A DNA stretch of 64,000 nucleotides from Chitinophagaceae bacterium (GTDB lineage: Bacteria > Bacteroidota > Bacteroidia > Chitinophagales > Chitinophagaceae). Below, piece after piece: positions 59,720 to 64,000 of the stretch. Below the pieces are notes generated by a model. The model had not been told where the DNA came from and searched no databases. It saw only the letters and a list, made by a program, of their open reading frames with translations. Position 1 is the stretch's first letter; each line of letters starts with the position of its first letter. Made by a program: the position numbers and the translations under genes. The stretch covers positions 992,001 to 1,056,000 of the forward strand of contig JANINS010000003.1 in NCBI GenBank assembly GCA_024508725.1. The letters run 5' to 3'.

Positions 59720-62008
59720 TTAGTTTCCGTACTCTGACAGGAACTTAATACGCATGATCTTTAATTGTTCCCAGTTATAATCTCCGTCAGCCAGTTCTTC
59801 CTGTGCTACTTCGAGTGAAGATGTGTCGCAGCTTCTGAAATAATCGATGATCTCATCCTGCTCTTCATCATCAAGCATATCGTCGATAGCGTAATTAAGG
59901 TTGAGCTTTGTTCCGCTGGCAACGATCGTTTCCATCTCTTCTAATAAAGCATCGATCTTCAGGTCTTTATTTCTCGCAATGGTATCCAGCGGAATTTTCT
60001 TGTCAACGTTTTGTATGATGTAGATCTTGTTGTTGTTCTTATTGGCAACACTCTTCATCACAAACTCATCCGGCTTTTCGATATCGTTGTCTTCAGCGTA
60101 TTTAGCAATTAGATCAACAAAAGGTTTTCCATAACGGATGGCTTTTCCTTTCGAAACACCCTGGCATTTTTCCAGTTCCTGAACAGTGGTAGGATACATG
60201 GTAGCCATATCCTGCAAAGAAGATTCAAGGAAGATCACAAAGGGTGGAAGTCCTTTTTTCTTCGCTTCAGTATGACGTAGCTCTTTCAGCATTTCGAACA
60301 GCTTATCGTCTGCAGCTGCAGCAGCTCCACCACCGCTTTCGCCTTCTTCATCATCAGCATTTGCTTCTTCGAAGAGATTGTTCATTACGATCTTGAAAGA
60401 AGTTGGTTTCTTAAGGAACTTCTCTCCTTTTTCCGTCAGCTTAAGCAAACCATATTCTTCAATGTCTTTCCTGATAAGATTTTCCAACAACATCTGGCGA
60501 ACCAGGCTATTCCAGTAATGCGGCTCCTCGTCTCTGCCACTTCCATAAACATCGAGTTGATCATGACGATACATGCCAACCTGTGGATTTGGTCTTGCAG
60601 TTAAAACAGTCACCACATAATCTGTAACGAATCTTTCATCCAAAGCCTTTACAGCTTTCAGCACCTTTACAGCACCTTCTTTTGCTTCGATCTTATCTTT
60701 CGGATGTAAACAGTTATCGCAGTTCTTACAATTTTTTCCATCCCAGTCTTCACCAAAATAATGCAGCAACACTTTCCTGCGGCAAACAGAAGATTCTGCA
60801 TACGCCACTGTTTCGTTGATGAGCTGAGCACCCACTTCTCTTTCAGCCAAAGGCTTATCTCTCATGAAATGCTCCAGCTTGGAGACATCTTTATGCGAAT
60901 AATAAAGGATACATTTTCCCTCAAGCCCATCTCTTCCAGCCCTTCCTGTTTCCTGGTAATAATTCTCTATTGATTTTGGAATGTTGAAGTGGATCACAAA
61001 ACGGATATCGGGTTTGTCGATTCCCATACCAAATGCAATCGTAGCAACGATCACCTGTACATCTTCGTTCAAAAACTGGTCTTGCCTTTCGGCTCTCAGC
61101 TTTGCTTCTAAGCCTGCATGATAAGCTACGGCTTTGATGTTGTTGGCAACAAGCAACTCGGCCAGTTCTTCTGTTGTTTTTCTATTGAGTGTATAGATGA
61201 TACCGCTCTTACCCTTATTCTGCGAAATGAATTTTACGATGCTTTTTACCGTCTGATCTTTTTTGATCTTCGGTTGGATCTCGTAATAAAGGTTAGCACG
61301 GTTGAAAGATGATATAAAGATGTTCGGCTCTCTTAAACCAAGGTTCTTCACAATATCGCTTTGCACTTTTGGCGTAGCGGTAGCCGTTAATGCCATTACC
61401 GGAACTTCGGGATTGATGATGTCCATCATTTCCCTGAGACGGCGATATTCTGGCCTGAAATCGTGGCCCCATTCCGAGATACAGTGAGCTTCATCCACTG
61501 CAAAAAATGAAATGGTAAGGTCTGAAAAGAAGTCAAGATTATCCTGGCGGGTCAATGTTTCCGGAGCAACGTAAAGGAGCTTGGTTTTGCCGGCAGTAAG
61601 ATCATCTTTTACTTCCTTTTGTTGTGCTTTTGTAAGAGAGGAATTGAGAAAGTGTGCTACTTCATCATTTTCACTGTAACCTCTTACGAGATCTACCTGA
61701 TTTTTCATTAAAGCAATAAGGGGCGAAACGATGATGGCACATCCATCCTGGATCATAGCCGGAAGCTGGTAGCAAAGACTTTTACCACCACCGGTAGGCA
61801 TGATCACGAAAGTGTCTTTACCGCTTAGCAGACTGTTGATGGCATCTTCCTGTCTTCCTTTAAAACCATCGAAGCCGAAATATTTTTGAAGACCGTTATA
61901 GATATCAATGTTGACCTTAGCTTTTTTGGGAGCTGATTTCGTTGCAACTGCAGTGCGTTTGGTTGTGCTCTTTGCAGCAGGTTTTGCCGGAGCTTTCTTT
62001 GTAGGCAT
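59720..62008 (-). CDS. recQ: ATP-dependent DNA helicase RecQ, 762 aa
   Basis: RecQ unwinds DNA 3' to 5' in recombination and fork repair. A Lys/Ala/Pro-rich N-terminus ([13 protein letters not shown]) is followed by the superfamily 2 motifs: [15 protein letters not shown] (Walker A), [27 protein letters not shown] (DEAH box), [22 protein letters not shown] and [10 protein letters not shown]. The RQC domain has the zinc cysteines [25 protein letters not shown], and an HRDC domain (about 630-710) precedes an acidic tail. The ATG at 62008 (MPTKKAP) is preferred over 62098. Confidence 0.93.
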   Translation of the reverse strand: MPTKKAPAKPAAKSTTKRTAVATKSAPKKAKVNIDIYNGLQKYFGFDGFKGRQEDAINSLLSGKDTFVIMPTGGGKSLCYQLPAMIQDGCAIIVSPLIALMKNQVDLVRGYSENDEVAHFLNSSLTKAQQKEVKDDLTAGKTKLLYVAPETLTRQDNLDFFSDLTISFFAVDEAHCISEWGHDFRPEYRRLREMMDIINPEVPVMALTATATPKVQSDIVKNLGLREPNIFISSFNRANLYYEIQPKIKKDQTVKSIVKFISQNKGKSGIIYTLNRKTTEELAELLVANNIKAVAYHAGLEAKLRAERQDQFLNEDVQVIVATIAFGMGIDKPDIRFVIHFNIPKSIENYYQETGRAGRDGLEGKCILYYSHKDVSKLEHFMRDKPLAEREVGAQLINETVAYAESSVCRRKVLLHYFGEDWDGKNCKNCDNCLHPKDKIEAKEGAVKVLKAVKALDERFVTDYVVTVLTARPNPQVGMYRHDQLDVYGSGRDEEPHYWNSLVRQMLLENLIRKDIEEYGLLKLTEKGEKFLKKPTSFKIVMNNLFEEANADDEEGESGGGAAAAADDKLFEMLKELRHTEAKKKGLPPFVIFLESSLQDMATMYPTTVQELEKCQGVSKGKAIRYGKPFVDLIAKYAEDNDIEKPDEFVMKSVANKNNNKIYIIQNVDKKIPLDTIARNKDLKIDALLEEMETIVASGTKLNLNYAIDDMLDDEEQDEIIDYFRSCDTSSLEVAQEELADGDYNWEQLKIMRIKFLSEYGN

Positions 62009-62207
62009 ACTTATCTTTCCTTTACCACATTTATAATCAAACAATAAGATATGAATCTTTTCCCGGACAAGTGGCTTAAAATCGATTGAAGTAGACAATT
62101 GTACCGGAACCGAATTCCCGGTTTCTCTGAACGGCTAACCCGTTTTTTGAAAGGGAAACGAAGTTAATGTTTGAACAGCTTAATTGAAGCACATTGTTGT
62201 TAAAGTT

Positions 62208-62215
62208 TACCTTTG
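62208..62215 (+). promoter_or_regulatory. -7 box (TACCTTTG) of kdsD
   Basis: Exact TAnnTTTG, with TTG at 62184 at 21-base spacing as -33 element. It ends 6 bases before the ATG at 62222, predicting a leaderless transcript. Confidence 0.6.
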
Positions 62216-62221
62216 CATATC

Positions 62222-63184
62222 ATGAGTGTTTCTATTAAGCAAACTGCATTAAAAACCATAGAGTTAGAAGCAGAATCTGTATCAGGTCTGGCTGGATTTA
62301 TCAATGATCATTTTGAGAAAGCTGTCCAGGCCATTCACCAGTCTGAAGGCAGGCTTGTGATCAGCGGAATTGGCAAAAGTGCTATCGTTGCACAAAAAAT
62401 TGTTGCCACTTTAAACTCTACCGGAACGCCTTCTACTTTTTTACATGCTGCCGACGCCATTCATGGTGATCTGGGAATGGTAGAAGCCGAAGATGTAGTG
62501 CTTATGATCAGCAAAAGCGGAGAAAGCCCCGAGATCAAAGTATTGGTTCCTCTTATTAAAAACTTTGGGAACACGCTTATTGGAATGGTTGGAAATACAG
62601 AATCATTTCTTGCGAAACATTCAGATCATATTTTAAACACTACAGTAAGTAAAGAAGCTTGTCCTAATAACCTGGCACCAACCAGTAGCACAACTGCACA
62701 AATGGTGATGGGTGATATTTTAGCTGTTTGCTTAATGGAGTTGAATGGTTTTACGGGAGAAGATTTTGCAAAATTTCACCCCGGCGGAATGCTTGGAAAA
62801 AAATTGTATTTGCGAGTGAAGGACCTGTACAGTGATAATGGAAAACCGATGGTTGCACTTGAAGCTAATTTGAGAGAGATCATCATCGAGATAAGTGAAA
62901 AGCGAATGGGAGCAACTGCTGTGGTTGATGATAAAGGTTTGGCAGTTGGCATCATTACCGATGGAGATATTCGTCGAATGCTGGAACATGGAGAAGATCT
63001 CAATAAGGTAAAAGCAAAAGATATTTTCTCTTCCTCACCAAAAACGATCGAACCGCAGGCTTTGGCTGTAGATGCACTCGATATTATGCGTAAGAATGAT
63101 ATCAGCCAATTGGTAGTACAAAAAGATGGAAGCTATTTGGGCATGTTACATCTTCATGAACTGGTTAAAGAGGGAATAGTATAA
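62222..63184 (+). CDS. kdsD: Arabinose-5-phosphate isomerase (KpsF/GutQ family), 320 aa
   Basis: KdsD converts ribulose 5-phosphate to arabinose 5-phosphate, the first step to Kdo. A SIS domain (GRLVISGIGKSAIVAQKIVATLNSTGTPS; MISKSGESPEIKVLVPLIKNFG) is followed by two CBS domains (KRMGATAVVDDKGLAVGIITDGDIRRMLEHG and ISQLVVQKDGSYLGMLHLHELVKEG). Start at 62222 (MSVSIKQ), because an upstream TTG adds nothing conserved and the -7 box sits just before. The downstream kds genes are distant. manC follows 44 bases later, but with its own -7 box. Confidence 0.94.
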   Translation: MSVSIKQTALKTIELEAESVSGLAGFINDHFEKAVQAIHQSEGRLVISGIGKSAIVAQKIVATLNSTGTPSTFLHAADAIHGDLGMVEAEDVVLMISKSGESPEIKVLVPLIKNFGNTLIGMVGNTESFLAKHSDHILNTTVSKEACPNNLAPTSSTTAQMVMGDILAVCLMELNGFTGEDFAKFHPGGMLGKKLYLRVKDLYSDNGKPMVALEANLREIIIEISEKRMGATAVVDDKGLAVGIITDGDIRRMLEHGEDLNKVKAKDIFSSSPKTIEPQALAVDALDIMRKNDISQLVVQKDGSYLGMLHLHELVKEGIV

Positions 63185-63200
63185 TCTGGTACTAACCTGT

Positions 63201-63208
63201 TATTTTTG
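63201..63208 (+). promoter_or_regulatory. -7 box (TATTTTTG) of manC
   Basis: Exact TAnnTTTG, 20 bases before the ATG at 63229; no clear -33 element. Confidence 0.45.
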
Positions 63209-63228
63209 CCGCCTTATAAAAATTTGAG

Positions 63229-64000
63229 ATGAATAAGCACCAGTACGTTGCGATAATGGCCGGAGGAATTGGAAGCAGGTTTTGGCCGAAGAGCAGAGTT
63301 GGCTATCCAAAACAATTTCTCGATATACTCAACACCGGTAAAACGCTTATTCAATGGACGTATGAAAGATTCGGATCCTTCATACCAGAAGAGAACATAT
63401 ACATTGTTACTTCAGAGGAATATACCCACATAGTAAAGGAACAATTGCCTGGAATCAAAGATGAGAACATCTTATCTGAACCGAGCAGGAAAAACACAGC
63501 TCCTTGTATTGCGTGGATATCGTACAAACTTTTGCAAAAAGATCCGGAGGCTTCGCTGATCATTGCACCAAGCGATCACCTGATCACAGACAATGAATCT
63601 TTCCGTAACATTTGTTTAAAGGCACTTGATTTTGTTACACAGATCAAAGCTTTTGTAACGCTTGGCATCACTCCCACTTATCCTAACACAGGTTATGGTT
63701 ACATTCAGCATGATGCATTGGCTGTTGCGGATAATATCTATAAAGTAAAAACTTTCACAGAGAAGCCAAACCTCGAGATAGCTAAATCATTTCTCGCCAG
63801 CGGCGACTTTCTATGGAATGCCGGGATTTTTGTTTGGCAAGTGAAAAACATTATCAAAGCGTTTGAGCAATTTCAACCCGAAATGTTCGAAGTATTTGAA
63901 GCGGATAAAGAACATTTCAATACATCGCAGGAGCAGGAAGCAATAGAAAGAATATATCCGCTCTGTACCAATATTTCCATTGACTATGCCGTAATGGAAA
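63229..64000 (+). CDS. manC: Mannose-1-phosphate guanylyltransferase (ManC-like), partial at 3' end
   Basis: Makes GDP-mannose for surface glycans. The nucleotidyltransferase start VAIMAGGIGSRFWPKSRVGYPKQFL is typical, with LIIAPSDHLITD (about 108-119), and TGYGYIQ, FTEKPNLEIA and FLWNAGIFVW. The gene runs off the window edge after 257 residues, so the rest of the catalytic domain, about 100 residues by family length, is not visible. Its ATG at 63229 is clear. The -7 box separates it from kdsD. Confidence 0.9.
   Translation, partial: MNKHQYVAIMAGGIGSRFWPKSRVGYPKQFLDILNTGKTLIQWTYERFGSFIPEENIYIVTSEEYTHIVKEQLPGIKDENILSEPSRKNTAPCIAWISYKLLQKDPEASLIIAPSDHLITDNESFRNICLKALDFVTQIKAFVTLGITPTYPNTGYGYIQHDALAVADNIYKVKTFTEKPNLEIAKSFLASGDFLWNAGIFVWQVKNIIKAFEQFQPEMFEVFEADKEHFNTSQEQEAIERIYPLCTNISIDYAVME

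Overview
The window reads as a chromosomal segment of a Bacteroidota bacterium, most likely Chitinophagaceae or a close relative. Supporting signs are three type IX secretion (T9SS) C-terminal sorting domains, TAnnTTTG -7 promoter boxes with almost no Shine-Dalgarno sequences, many families typical of the phylum (DUF2480, META-domain lipoprotein, Nfu with an N-terminal Nfu_N domain, S41 and M23 proteases, a GH3-like protein), an AT-leaning composition and short overlaps between neighbouring genes. No rRNA, tRNA, CRISPR array, prophage or insertion sequence was recognised.

Layout. 0-7 kb: end of an OmpR-type response regulator, small membrane and hypothetical genes, a META-domain lipoprotein, a lone ABC-transporter membrane domain, and a three-gene minus-strand cluster (3.85-6.91 kb) encoding a SET protein, a D-Ala-D-Ala-ligase-like ATP-grasp protein and an ATP-grasp/SET fusion. 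7-18.5 kb: a TPR histidine kinase, MscS channel, LpxH, LUD protein, FtsH, RsfS, biotin ligase, peroxiredoxin and M23 peptidase. 18.8-22.3 kb: a CarB gene that ends exactly after the first half of the enzyme, a PAP2 phosphatase, a DUF1328 micro-protein and another small SET protein. 22.4-34.8 kb: a T9SS-secreted protein, KdsB, fatty-acid hydroxylase, DnaN, a CheY-like regulator, RecX, omega-amidase, NagA, S41 peptidase, ThiL and SuhB. 34.9-49.4 kb: glycosyltransferase, GH3, LysE and MtgA; NadR-like kinase with PnuC; a large T9SS metalloprotease; Nfu, CorA, DUF2480 and a PpiD-like foldase. 49.4-50.2 kb is the only long gene-free stretch. 50.2-64 kb: NadA, small genes, MnmG, CAP protein, YbeY, FeoA, NadD, ChrA, ExbD, RecQ, KdsD and the start of ManC.

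How it fits together. Most genes are housekeeping: NAD supply (NadA, NadD, PnuC/NadR), Kdo/lipid A and wall synthesis (KdsD, KdsB, LpxH, MtgA), translation and ribosome maturation (RsfS, YbeY, MnmG), envelope quality control (FtsH, PpiD) and T9SS cargo. Two observations stand out. The SET plus ATP-grasp cluster looks like a self-contained system for ligating and methylating a peptide or small molecule. The gene-free stretch before nadA carries a cluster of DnaA-box-like TGTGGA sequences, and about 5 kb away two parS-like palindromes lie beside mnmG, so this may be the origin region of the chromosome.
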